Below, piece after piece: positions 41,584 through 49,985 of a stretch of DNA of 64,000 bases. A program made the position numbers and the translations under genes. Origin of the DNA: DAOUEX01 sp034430235 (GTDB lineage Bacteria; Chloroflexota; Anaerolineae; UBA2200); assembly GCA_964478075.1 (NCBI GenBank), contig CAYZGO010000004.1:1-64000 (forward strand), written 5' to 3'. Each line of letters opens with the position of its first letter. Position 1 is the first letter of the stretch. The notes beneath the pieces were generated by a model that saw only the letters and a list, made by a program, of their open reading frames with translations, did no database searches and was not told the DNA's origin.

Positions 41584-43710
41584 ATGGCTCGCCGCCCTGT
41601 TGCCCTGTCGCTTGTCTTACTAGCCATCGTCCTGGCGATTCTGCTGCCAGGCACCGCTTCGAGTACAACATTGCCACCTTCCCCCTTGATTGAAAGGCCC
41701 GTGCCCCAGAGAGCGCCAACGCGACCCCCACCGCTGAAGCCGCCGCCCCCACGGACGGGCTTTATCCCGCCACCGCTGGACCTCTCTCACCTGAAGGGCG
41801 ATCGAATGCCCGAGGGAGCCCCGGCGCAGCCTCCCTCCAGCAAGTGGGACTGGCGCGAGATGGGCAAGGTTACCGCAGTGAAGAGCCAGGGAAACTGTGG
41901 CTCATGCTATGTCTTTGCAGCTATCGGCAACATCGAATCCAGGATGCTCGTGGCGAGTGCTGGTAGCTACGATTTCTCCGAGAACAATGCCAAGGAGTGC
42001 AATTGGGAAGAGCGAAACAACTACATTGACCAGTGGGGCGATGACTGGGGCGGTTGTGACGGGGGAGCCTACGGCATGGTTGCCAACTTGTGGTCGGTGA
42101 AAGGCACCGTCTTGGAATCTTGCGACCCCTATGTGGACACAGATGTCGTCGACTGCAAGTCCAGCTGCCGATACCAGCAGACATTGTTGGATTGAAGACG
42201 AATATGCGGCGATGTGGTCCCCAACACGAACGTGCTGAAATCCTACATTCACACATACGGTCCGGTCTACACTGCCATGTACGCCGGCTACTATGATGCG
42301 TGGGCAGACGAATTCTACGCCTACGATGGCTCCTACACGCTCTACTATGCTGGAACCGAACAGCCCAACCACGCAGTCCTTATAGTCGGCTGGGACGACA
42401 ACCTTATTCACACCGGTGGCACGGGCGGCTGGATAGTGAAGAACAGTTGGGGCACCGGCAGGGGAGGCACTTGTGGCTATGGGAGCGAGCGTGGCTATTT
42501 CACCATCGCCTACGGTTCTGCCAGCATCGGCAGCAATTCGTCCTTTATCTACGACTGGCAGGACTATGATGCCTCTGGCGGCCTGATGTACTACGACGAG
42601 GCAGGCGGCTGGTGGGATGCCCGGGGCTACGGCAGCACAACCGCCTGGGGGCTGTGCAGGTTCTTCCCTGCCAGCAACACGTCGGTCACTCGGGTGGAGT
42701 TCTGGACATGCGACGCTACAAGCGACGTTGACGTATACCTCTACGACGACTTTGACGTGCAGACGGAAACGGTCTCCAACCTGCAGCGCACAATAGCCAA
42801 TCTCTCCTACAATGAGGCGGGCTACCACTCGGTAGAGGTGAATCCGCCACTGCCGGCAACGGCAGGTGACGACGTCATTGTCACGGTCAAGTTCACGAAC
42901 TCTAGTTACACATATCCTATTGCGGTTGACAGCCGAGGCCCTGCGGAGAGCCAGCGCACGTACATGAGCTCTTCGGGTCTCAATGGGTCGTGGTACGATC
43001 TGGGGACGGCGGAAAACGTTGATGTGGCTATCCGACTGCGTACTTCGGGCGTGGGCGCTACCGCCACGCCCACTCGTACCTCCTCCCCCACACCAACCGA
43101 CACGCTGACGCCCACGCCGACAGACGCACTGACACCCACGGCGACGCCCACCCACACGTTGACACCCACGCCAAGAGGTTATGGCGTCTTCTTACCCATC
43201 ATGCTGCGGGGTTATCCGATGCCCACGCCCAGCCCCCACTACGTACAGTTGATTCGCAATCACAGTTTTGAGACGAACGAGGCATGGGAGATCCTGCGCA
43301 CCGCCTACTGGGCAGACTACTCTGTGTCCCGTGCGCACAGCGGCTCGCGCTCCATGCGCCTGGGCATCGACACTAGCTACAACGTGTACAGCTACTCCTC
43401 CGTGCAGCAGACGGTGGACATTCCCAGCGGGGTGACGCAGGCGGAGCTGTCCTTCTACTACTTTCCAGTGAGCGCGCAGGTGGACGGCGACCGCATCTAT
43501 TTCTGCGTGCTTCGTGCCAGTGATGATTACCTACTAGAGCGTACCTTTTGGACGGACCACAATCAAGCCTGGAACCTGCGCACCTTCAACCTGCTGAGCT
43601 ATGCAGGGCAGCGCGTCAATCTGCGCTTCGGTGTGAAAAACGACGGCCTGGATGGTATCACGACGGTGTACCTGGATGACGTGGAGCTGTGGGTGCTGAG
43701 TAGTGAGTAG
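41584..43710 (+). pseudogene. secreted papain-like (C1) cysteine protease with in-frame TGA
   Basis: A 708-codon gene, start ATG 41584 behind AAAGGAG, with signal peptide (residues 3-27) and a Pro-rich propeptide. The C1 protease domain has Gln102 and Cys108 ('QGNCGSCYVF'), then the catalytic His in 'NHAVLIVGWDD' and Asn in 'VKNSWG'. Codon 204 is TGA (42193-42195); the same frame continues with intact protease sequence ('RRICGDVVPNTNVLKSYIHT'), so a Trp codon (TGG) was probably changed, or a base was miscalled. After the protease come a beta domain, a Thr-Pro linker, the 'YGVFLPIMLRGYP' element and a C-terminal jelly-roll-like carbohydrate-binding domain ('NHSFETNEAWEILRTAYW'). If the stop is real, the product lacks His and Asn and is dead. 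It is a secreted peptide-degrading enzyme by family. Confidence 0.85.
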
Positions 43711-44413
43711 CGAGTAGTACTTCATGGGTGGTGAGTGATACGCTGTACTCCTTACTCGCGATTCGAGTTGCGTTTATGCCACGTGTGTAGTACAATCTGA
43801 GGCGCTTCACGGCGGGCCTCTTCATTTGAGGTTGGACATTGGCCCAGCGGTGGCACATGGGCAGGTCATCTGCTGTGAGACTCGCTCGCAGCCCTTTCTA
43901 CGTCGCATTAGCAGTGCAACTGGCTGCTTGTTAGCCTCAGATTATGTCCTGCAGGAAGCAACGCCACCGATCCGCAAATCTCTAAGAGCGTGTTTTACAA
44001 GTCCAAACCTAGCTTCTCTTTCGGACCTCGGAGGTCTTGTGAGTGCTTTTGCAAGCGCAAAACAACCGCAAATCTCGCTATTTCACCAAGCGAAGTTACT
44101 TTTGAAGATCTCCGAGGTCTAAGAGCGTGTCTGAAATTAGCCAGAGTGCCGACTACAGAATACCGCCAAGCATGAAGATGTCATTGCGAGGAGCGCTTTT
44201 TGCGACGAAGCAATCTCGTAGACGGGGGAGATTGCTCATCTGCACCTGCGGCGCAGATGCAGGTGTCGCTCCGCTCGCCCTGGGTCTTCCCCTGGGTCTT
44301 TGGCCCCAGGGACAAAGGTGGCCCCAGGACCAAAGGCAATGACACGCGCGAAGGAGTTCTCAGACAGCCTCTGAAGGCAGACTTCGAAAGCACGCTCCAA
44401 ACAGGGAGAGAAC
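43711..44413. repeat. 700-base intergenic region made of repeats
   Basis: Two direct copies of 'taagagcgtgt' (about 43983 and 44120) bracket a segment holding 'acctcggaggtctt' and 'atctccgaggtct' arms. From 44181 to 44343 runs a repeat 'tcattgcgaggagcgc' ... 'acgaagcaatctcg' followed by 'tcgccctgggtcttcccctg' and 'ccaaaggcaatgacac', whose relatives are at 11075 and 55458. No gene can be supported. Confidence 0.7.
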
Positions 44414-45331
44414 ATGAACAGAGATCAGGCAAAGGTCATCATCAATCCGGTCGCAGCGGCTGGCAAAGTTGGCAAACAGTGGCCCCAGCTTCGTAACATC
44501 CTGCTGCAAGGCGGCCTGCAATTTGAGGCCGAGTTGACGCAGTACCCGCGCCACGCCACGGAAATCGCCAGGAAAGCTCTGGGGGAAGGATTTCGTTGCT
44601 TTGTCTCTGTAGGCGGTGACGGCACGGTGAACGAGATCGTCAACGGCCTGATCGTGGATAGGTGCGTGAACCCTGACGTTGTGCTGAGCATCATCCCTGG
44701 CGGCACGGCATCCGACTTTACACGAACCATGGGGATTTCCGGTGAGCCAGACGAGGCCTGCCGGACTACGCTCGGCCGCAGCACCCGCGCTGTGGATGTC
44801 GGTGAGATATGCTGCATACGCGAGGGTAAACCCATCAAGCACTATTTCGTAAATGTTGCAGGTCTCGGCTTTGACGGCGAAGTATCCGTCCGTGTCAACC
44901 GCATGAGCAAGCGCCTCGGCGGCACGATTCCGTACCTCACCAGTCTGGTGCTCACCCTGTTCTCGTATACCAACAAGGACGCCGAGATCACGTTTGATGG
45001 CCAACAACTGCGTGGACGATTCAACTCCGTGATCATTTGCAACGGGCAATACTTTGGAGGCGGGATGTGGATAGGCCCTGAGGCTGCGCCCGATGACGGC
45101 ATCTTTGATCTAGTACTCCTCAAGGACCTTAACAAGCTGGAGTTCCTGATGAATGTGCCCCGTGTGTACAAGGGTACTCATCTCACCCACCCCAAAGTAG
45201 ATTCGTTTCAGGCAAAAGAGGTACGCGTGGAGGCCAAACAGCGCATGTTCGTTCAAGCTGACGGGGAGCTTGTTGGCGAAGGGCCGGCTACGTTCCGAGT
45301 CATGCCCGGTGCTTTGAACTTGCGAGTTTAG
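44414..45331 (+). CDS. diacylglycerol kinase / sphingosine-kinase-fold lipid kinase
   Basis: A 305-residue soluble lipid kinase of the DagK/YegS family that phosphorylates diacylglycerol or a related lipid with ATP. The nucleotide motif 'VGGDGTVNEIVNGL' (about 66-79), 'IPGGTASDFTRTMGI' and 'VNVAGLGFDGEVSVRVN' are conserved, and 'FVQADGELVGEGPATFRVMP' is the C-terminal beta-domain. It would recycle membrane lipid or prime a glycolipid. The ATG follows GGGAGAG. It starts the long plus-strand group of envelope genes and is 33 bases from the next gene, which encodes a membrane phosphodiesterase-superfamily enzyme. Confidence 0.92.
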   Translation: MNRDQAKVIINPVAAAGKVGKQWPQLRNILLQGGLQFEAELTQYPRHATEIARKALGEGFRCFVSVGGDGTVNEIVNGLIVDRCVNPDVVLSIIPGGTASDFTRTMGISGEPDEACRTTLGRSTRAVDVGEICCIREGKPIKHYFVNVAGLGFDGEVSVRVNRMSKRLGGTIPYLTSLVLTLFSYTNKDAEITFDGQQLRGRFNSVIICNGQYFGGGMWIGPEAAPDDGIFDLVLLKDLNKLEFLMNVPRVYKGTHLTHPKVDSFQAKEVRVEAKQRMFVQADGELVGEGPATFRVMPGALNLRV

Positions 45332-45364
45332 ATTATGATCGCAGCCTGATCGTCCGGAGATCTC

Positions 45365-47113
45365 ATGCGCAAGACAGGCCTCATCGTACTCAGCATATTG
45401 GCTCTATTATCCGTCGCCGCTGCGGCACACGTGTGGGTTAATATGCTCGTTAATTCGATCTACGGGTACCGCACCCCCCTGAAAGGTGCACCACCACTAA
45501 CTGAGGATCGCAGCCGTCCATTGACTTCGCAAGTCGTACTGGTTCTGGCTGATGGGCTACGTTATGATACTTCGTTGCAGATGCCCTACCTGAACAGCCT
45601 GCGCCAAGAGGGAGCACAGGCGAGGCTGGTCTCAACCCCCTCTTCTAACTGTCAAAGTGCATGGACGGCCCTAATCAGTGGAGCCAGGCCTGAGGTCAAC
45701 GATGCTCCACTGTTTGACCACAGCTATGAACTGATCCGCCCCATAGCCACAGACCACCTCTTCGCCACTCTCGACCGCGCAGGCTTCACCGGCGGCGTTG
45801 CTGGCTTCCATTGGTGGGAGCGACTCGTCCGACCCGAACTCTTATATACCAGGTATTATGTAACCACAGAAGACGATGCCGCTGACAGACTGGTCATTGA
45901 CCGTGCCCTGGGCTTCCTGAATGAATTCCGACCCAACTTCCTGCTTGTGCATCTGCGTCAGATAGATGCGGCGGGGCACAAACACGGCGGGGCGAGTCGC
46001 GAGTACCAACAGGCAGCGCTGCGATGCGATGAATACATCCGCTTGCTGGCAACGAGTATGAATCTCAAGCGCAGCGTACTGATCATTGTCTCCACTCATG
46101 GACACCTGGATCAGGGAGGCCACGGTGGAGGCGAGGCTGTGGTCCTTAATATGCCCTTCGTTATGGTCGGCGAGAACGTGCTCCTCGGCGACCGAGGTGT
46201 ACTGGCCCAGATTGACCTGGCGCCCACCATCGCCGCGTTGCTAGGCACACCTGTGCCCAGTGCAGCGCAAGGACGTATGCGACTGGACATGCTGAGAACG
46301 GACCTCGTGGACAAGGCACAAAAGGCGCTAGCCTTAGCCAGTCAACGGGTGCGCATAGGCAGTATCTACCTCTACAGCGTAGGCAAGGGGCCAGTCAGCG
46401 AAACAACAGAGGGCGATATGCTGGTAGCCCGCAGCTCGCTGCAAGTCAGGAACTATGAAAGCGCGTATCAATTGGCTCTGTTAGCCGCGGAGCAGACGGA
46501 TCAAGAAATGGGGCGGGCGCGTCGCTTACGGCTGTGGGCGGAACGAGGCCAGCGTGCAGTGCCAGTGGCTCTCGCTGCTCTCGTCCTACTGCTCATCACG
46601 TGGCACAACCGAGGCCGACGAGCCGCGTGGAGCGCATTGGCGGCGCTGCTTGCTGTCGCCACCTACCACGGATTATTCCTGCAGCAGGGCAATGTCTACT
46701 CTTTCAGCCGCATTCCTGACGACGGACTGGCAGCGACATTGACCCCCAGCCTCAGACGTGCCGCCATCGCCCTGGCAGCGGGGGCCCTGATCATCACCTG
46801 GCGGACGTGGCGCGAGCGAGAGCGTTCCATCTTTGCGGTCACTATGCGTACCTATGGTTACGCTGCACTGCAGTTGTGCTTTGTGGGCCTGGTGATAGGC
46901 CTCTGCACATGGTGGAACGGGCCACGTTTCACCTGGTACCTGCCGGACCTAGCCGTCGCTTACGTACACTTTGCCACGCTATTGCAGGCCATGTTGATCG
47001 CTGCGATGGCTATCCCACTGCCCATTGCGGTCGTCATCTTGCAGCGGGGCCTGTTGGCTATCAGCGATTGGTATGCGGCTGACAGAGCACTGCACAAACA
47101 TGCAAACCTATGA
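45365..47113 (+). CDS. membrane alkaline-phosphatase-superfamily enzyme
   Basis: A 582-residue protein: an N-terminal membrane anchor (5-27), an external metallo-enzyme domain (55-310) of the phosphodiesterase/phosphoethanolamine-transferase type, then about five membrane helices after residue 395. 'VVLVLADGLRYD' carries the first metal-binding Asp; 'TPSSNCQSAWTALISGARP' offers a Ser/Thr nucleophile; 'HLRQIDAAGHKHG' and 'VSTHGHLDQGGHGGG' hold the remaining Asp/His ligands, with Thr where many relatives have Asp. The layout is like enzymes that add or remove phospho-head-groups on lipid-linked glycans. Next to a lipid kinase and sugar transferases, a role in making a membrane glycolipid is likely (inference). 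Confidence 0.85.
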   Translation: MRKTGLIVLSILALLSVAAAAHVWVNMLVNSIYGYRTPLKGAPPLTEDRSRPLTSQVVLVLADGLRYDTSLQMPYLNSLRQEGAQARLVSTPSSNCQSAWTALISGARPEVNDAPLFDHSYELIRPIATDHLFATLDRAGFTGGVAGFHWWERLVRPELLYTRYYVTTEDDAADRLVIDRALGFLNEFRPNFLLVHLRQIDAAGHKHGGASREYQQAALRCDEYIRLLATSMNLKRSVLIIVSTHGHLDQGGHGGGEAVVLNMPFVMVGENVLLGDRGVLAQIDLAPTIAALLGTPVPSAAQGRMRLDMLRTDLVDKAQKALALASQRVRIGSIYLYSVGKGPVSETTEGDMLVARSSLQVRNYESAYQLALLAAEQTDQEMGRARRLRLWAERGQRAVPVALAALVLLLITWHNRGRRAAWSALAALLAVATYHGLFLQQGNVYSFSRIPDDGLAATLTPSLRRAAIALAAGALIITWRTWRERERSIFAVTMRTYGYAALQLCFVGLVIGLCTWWNGPRFTWYLPDLAVAYVHFATLLQAMLIAAMAIPLPIAVVILQRGLLAISDWYAADRALHKHANL

Positions 47114-47188
47114 GCGCGTTTTCAACGCGAAACTGCTGGCTCAAGTTGAGCAACTTGCAAAGACAGCAGCAAACCTTGGGAGGCACCG

Positions 47189-48019
47189 ATGCGTATTGCC
47201 ATTACCGGTAGCGCCGGACAATTAGGACAGGCTTTGCAGGCCATTCTCAGCGGTGAGGACTTGCTCCTGCTGGACCTGCCGGAGCACGACATTACCGACT
47301 ATGAACACACACGGCGTGTCATCACGGATTTCCATCCGCACGTGGTCGTGCACGCAGCCGCGTTCACCAACGTTGACAGATGCGAACTGGAACCAGAGAC
47401 TGCCTATCGAGTAAACGCCTTGGGCACACAGAACGTCGCCCTGGCCTGCCAGCGCTGCGATGCAGCAATGGTGTATATCAGCACGGATTACGTCTTCGAC
47501 GGCGCTAAGAGCGAACCCTACTGGGAATGGGACGTGCCAAATCCACAGAGCATCTATGCACGCTCCAAGCTGGCGGGCGAATGCTACACACAGGCACTCC
47601 TGCTCAAGTTCTACATCGTGCGCACAGCCTGGCTGTACAGCCGCACGGGCAACAACTTTGTGAAGGGAGTGCTGCGCCTGGCTGATGAGCGCGACCAACT
47701 GCATTACGTCACTGACGAGGTCGGATCTCCAACTTATGCCCCCGACCTGGCGGAGGCAGTGAGCAGGCTGATCGTACATCCACTCTATGGCATCTATCAC
47801 TTTACCAATACAGGCGTGTGCTCGCGATACGAATGGGCAAAGGCGGCCTTGGAGCTGGCTGGCCGGCCAGACTATCCCATCTTTCCCACGCAGGGCTACG
47901 AAAGGGCGGCCAAAGTGCCGGCGCGATGCGAACTGCGCAACTTTTGCGGCGCGACACAGTTGGGCATCACACTGCGCCCTTGGCGAGAGGCGCTTGCAGA
48001 CTATTTCAATGAACACTGA
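47189..48019 (+). CDS. rmlD: dTDP-4-dehydrorhamnose reductase
   Basis: A 276-residue short-chain-dehydrogenase-fold enzyme that reduces dTDP-4-dehydro-L-rhamnose with NAD(P)H, the last step of dTDP-rhamnose synthesis. The cofactor loop 'GSAGQLGQAL' is at residues 7-16, the 'YISTDYVFDG' substrate motif near 95, and catalytic Tyr-x3-Lys in 'YARSKLAGE'. 'TDEVGSPTYAPDLA' is typical of RmlD. The ATG follows TGGGAGG. No rmlA, rmlB or rmlC is present in the window, so the precursor must come from elsewhere. It overlaps the downstream glycosyltransferase by 11 bases, suggesting that enzyme uses rhamnose. Confidence 0.93.
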   Translation: MRIAITGSAGQLGQALQAILSGEDLLLLDLPEHDITDYEHTRRVITDFHPHVVVHAAAFTNVDRCELEPETAYRVNALGTQNVALACQRCDAAMVYISTDYVFDGAKSEPYWEWDVPNPQSIYARSKLAGECYTQALLLKFYIVRTAWLYSRTGNNFVKGVLRLADERDQLHYVTDEVGSPTYAPDLAEAVSRLIVHPLYGIYHFTNTGVCSRYEWAKAALELAGRPDYPIFPTQGYERAAKVPARCELRNFCGATQLGITLRPWREALADYFNEH

Positions 48020-48962
48020 GACCTTTTCTGTCATCGTCCCTAGCTGGAACGGAGTGAGGTTTCTGCCTACTTGCCTTGACTCTCTGCGGGCTCAAACCTA
48101 CAGCGACTTGGAAGTGGTCGTCGTTGACAGCGCCTCTACGGATGAATCAGTTGCCTTGGTTCGGCGGGACTACCCAGAGGTGCGACTCATTGCCCTGACA
48201 GAGAATCGCGGCTTCACTGGCGCAGTCAATGCCGGCATCGCTCGGGCCAAGGGGACGCTTGTGGCCCTCCTGAATCAGGATGCTGAAGCTGATCCGCGGT
48301 GGCTGGAAGAGATGGCGCGTGCTGCTTTCGCCCACCCTGAGGCAGGGGCCGTAGCGTGCAAGATTATGCTCTTTGATCGGCGTGACCGCTTCCATTCGGC
48401 CGGGGACAACTATCGCCTCGACGGGATAGCTGTCAACCGCGGAGTCTGGCAGAAGGACGAAGGCCAGTATGACACCGAGACGGAAGTGTTCGGAGCCTGC
48501 GGCGGTGCCGCAGCTTACCGCCGGCGCGTCCTGGATGAGATAGGATGGTTCGACGAGAGTTTCTTCATGTACTGCGATGACGTGGACCTCGCCTGGCGAC
48601 AGCAACTGGCCGGGTGGCGCACTGTCTACGCACCGCGCGCCGTTGCCTTCCACCGCCTGAGTGCAAGTGGTGGAGGCGTAACGGCAAGCTACTACACAGG
48701 GCGCAACACCATTTACGTTCTGGTCAAGAACATGCCCAACGCTCTGCTGGGCAAATACTGGCGAGCCATACTGGCGGCTCAATTGCGCACCAGCGCTGAT
48801 GCACTTCGCGCCTGGCGCGGGACAGCAGCACGGGCCCGCTTGCGCGGTCAACTTGCTGGACTGCTGACCTGGCCGCGCATGTTAGGCAAACGACGAGCAA
48901 TACAGCGCTCACGCCGTGTGTCCATCGCGTACCTGGAAAGCCTGCTGGAAGCAGTTGACTAG
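48009..48962 (+). CDS. glycosyltransferase family 2 (rhamnosyltransferase-like)
   Basis: A 317-residue GT2 enzyme. I start it at the ATG 48009-48011 inside the end of rmlD, since 'FSVIVPSWNGVRFLPTCLDS' is the natural GT2 N-terminus; an open frame reaching back to 47787 is an artefact of the overlap. 'VDSASTDESVALV', the metal motif 'LLNQDAEAD', 'GACGGAAAYRRRVLDEIGW' and 'FFMYCDDVDLAWRQQLAGW' match rhamnosyltransferase relatives, including the gene at 27933. It would attach a sugar, possibly rhamnose, to a surface glycan at the cytoplasmic face. Confidence 0.9.
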   Translation: MNTETFSVIVPSWNGVRFLPTCLDSLRAQTYSDLEVVVVDSASTDESVALVRRDYPEVRLIALTENRGFTGAVNAGIARAKGTLVALLNQDAEADPRWLEEMARAAFAHPEAGAVACKIMLFDRRDRFHSAGDNYRLDGIAVNRGVWQKDEGQYDTETEVFGACGGAAAYRRRVLDEIGWFDESFFMYCDDVDLAWRQQLAGWRTVYAPRAVAFHRLSASGGGVTASYYTGRNTIYVLVKNMPNALLGKYWRAILAAQLRTSADALRAWRGTAARARLRGQLAGLLTWPRMLGKRRAIQRSRRVSIAYLESLLEAVD

Positions 48963-48983
48963 GAGTCAGGTCGTTGGTATGAT

Positions 48984-49784
48984 ATGCTGATAAATCTTGG
49001 AGGTTCTGAGATCAAAGATTCCAGTAGTGCGCCATACCTGAGCATCGTAGTGCCGGCCTACAACGAGGAGCAGCGCCTGCCCCAGACGCTGCGCGATATC
49101 ACATCCTACCTACAAGCCAAGGACTACGCAGGTGAGATAGTCATTGTGGACGACGGCAGCACTGACAACACGGCCACCGTAGTGGAAGAGTTCGCAGCCA
49201 CAAACCGTATGGTCCACCTGATCCGCAATGAACACCGTGGCAAAGCCTGCGCCGTGCGCACGGGCATGCTGGCCGCCAGGGGGCAATACGTGCTCTTTAC
49301 GGATGCTGACGGAGCGACTCCCATCGGCGAAGCAGACAAGCTGCTGCCTCGCTTGGAGCAAGGATACAATGTGGCTATCGCCTCGCGCGAGGGCATGGGA
49401 GCCAGACGCCATAATGAACCTTGGTACCGCCATGTGATGGGGCGCGCGTTCAACTTTATCGTGCGCAGTCTGGCCGTTCCGAGGATACAGGACACCCAGT
49501 GTGGCTTCAAAGCCTTCCGGCGCCAGGCCGCACACGACCTGTTTGAGAACATGCAACTCTACGGAGCTGGAGCAAGTGCCGTACAAGGAGCCATGGTCAC
49601 CGCCTTTGACGTGGAGATTCTCTTCCTTGCCCGCAAGTGGGGGTACAGGATTGCCGAGGTCCCGGTACAATGGTACTACGGCGGGGACAGCAGGGTTCAT
49701 CCTCTAAAGGACTCGTGGCGCAACCTGCGCGACGTTCTACGTGTCCGGTGGAATGATCTACGGGGGCGGTACCAGCGCGGTTAG
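48984..49784 (+). CDS. glycosyltransferase family 2, dolichyl/polyprenyl-phosphate sugar synthase-like
   Basis: A 266-residue enzyme of the ALG5/DPM1 type, which transfers a hexose from UDP- or GDP-sugar to a polyprenyl phosphate. Motifs are 'SIVVPAYNEEQRLPQTLRD', 'VDDGSTDNTATVVEEF', 'LFTDADGATPIGE' and 'QDTQCGFKAFRRQAAHDLF', with 'DVEILFLARKWGYRIAEVPV' at the C-terminal side. There is no membrane segment, so it works at the membrane surface. The lipid-linked sugar would suit the GT39/DUF2142-like membrane enzyme encoded next. An internal GGAGG near 49000 suggests that translation could start a few codons later, but no standard start codon is there. Confidence 0.9.
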   Translation: MLINLGGSEIKDSSSAPYLSIVVPAYNEEQRLPQTLRDITSYLQAKDYAGEIVIVDDGSTDNTATVVEEFAATNRMVHLIRNEHRGKACAVRTGMLAARGQYVLFTDADGATPIGEADKLLPRLEQGYNVAIASREGMGARRHNEPWYRHVMGRAFNFIVRSLAVPRIQDTQCGFKAFRRQAAHDLFENMQLYGAGASAVQGAMVTAFDVEILFLARKWGYRIAEVPVQWYYGGDSRVHPLKDSWRNLRDVLRVRWNDLRGRYQRG

Positions 49785-49985
49785 CCGCCTTGACCGTTCG
49801 TGTGGCTATCCCTTGCCTCACCGCAGAGGGTGGCCAGGTTCCTGTATCTTGGCCTGAGCAGAGACGTGGTTTTCTGACAGACCCTTTCTTGCCCGTCTTC
49901 GCGGCCTCCGCGTACTCTGCCGTAAAATCAAGCAGCTACCTGAGCAGTTATGCAGCCTTGGAATCAACAGGAGGTAGGCCCCCAG
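49785..49985. other. intergenic spacer with low-complexity repeat
   Basis: Contains 'cgtcttcgcggcctccgcgt' (about 49895-49915), related to the 'cgcagagaacgc' type repeats elsewhere. No gene is seen. Confidence 0.4.

Noticed and set aside
42193..42195. TGA recoding as a lineage-wide code change
   Set aside because: Many intact genes here end with TGA (for example 20987, 32281, 56812), so TGA is an ordinary stop.
41902..43155. 417-codon minus-strand open frame across the papain-like protease
   Set aside because: Antisense shadow; the sense frame carries the catalytic residues and Thr-Pro linker.
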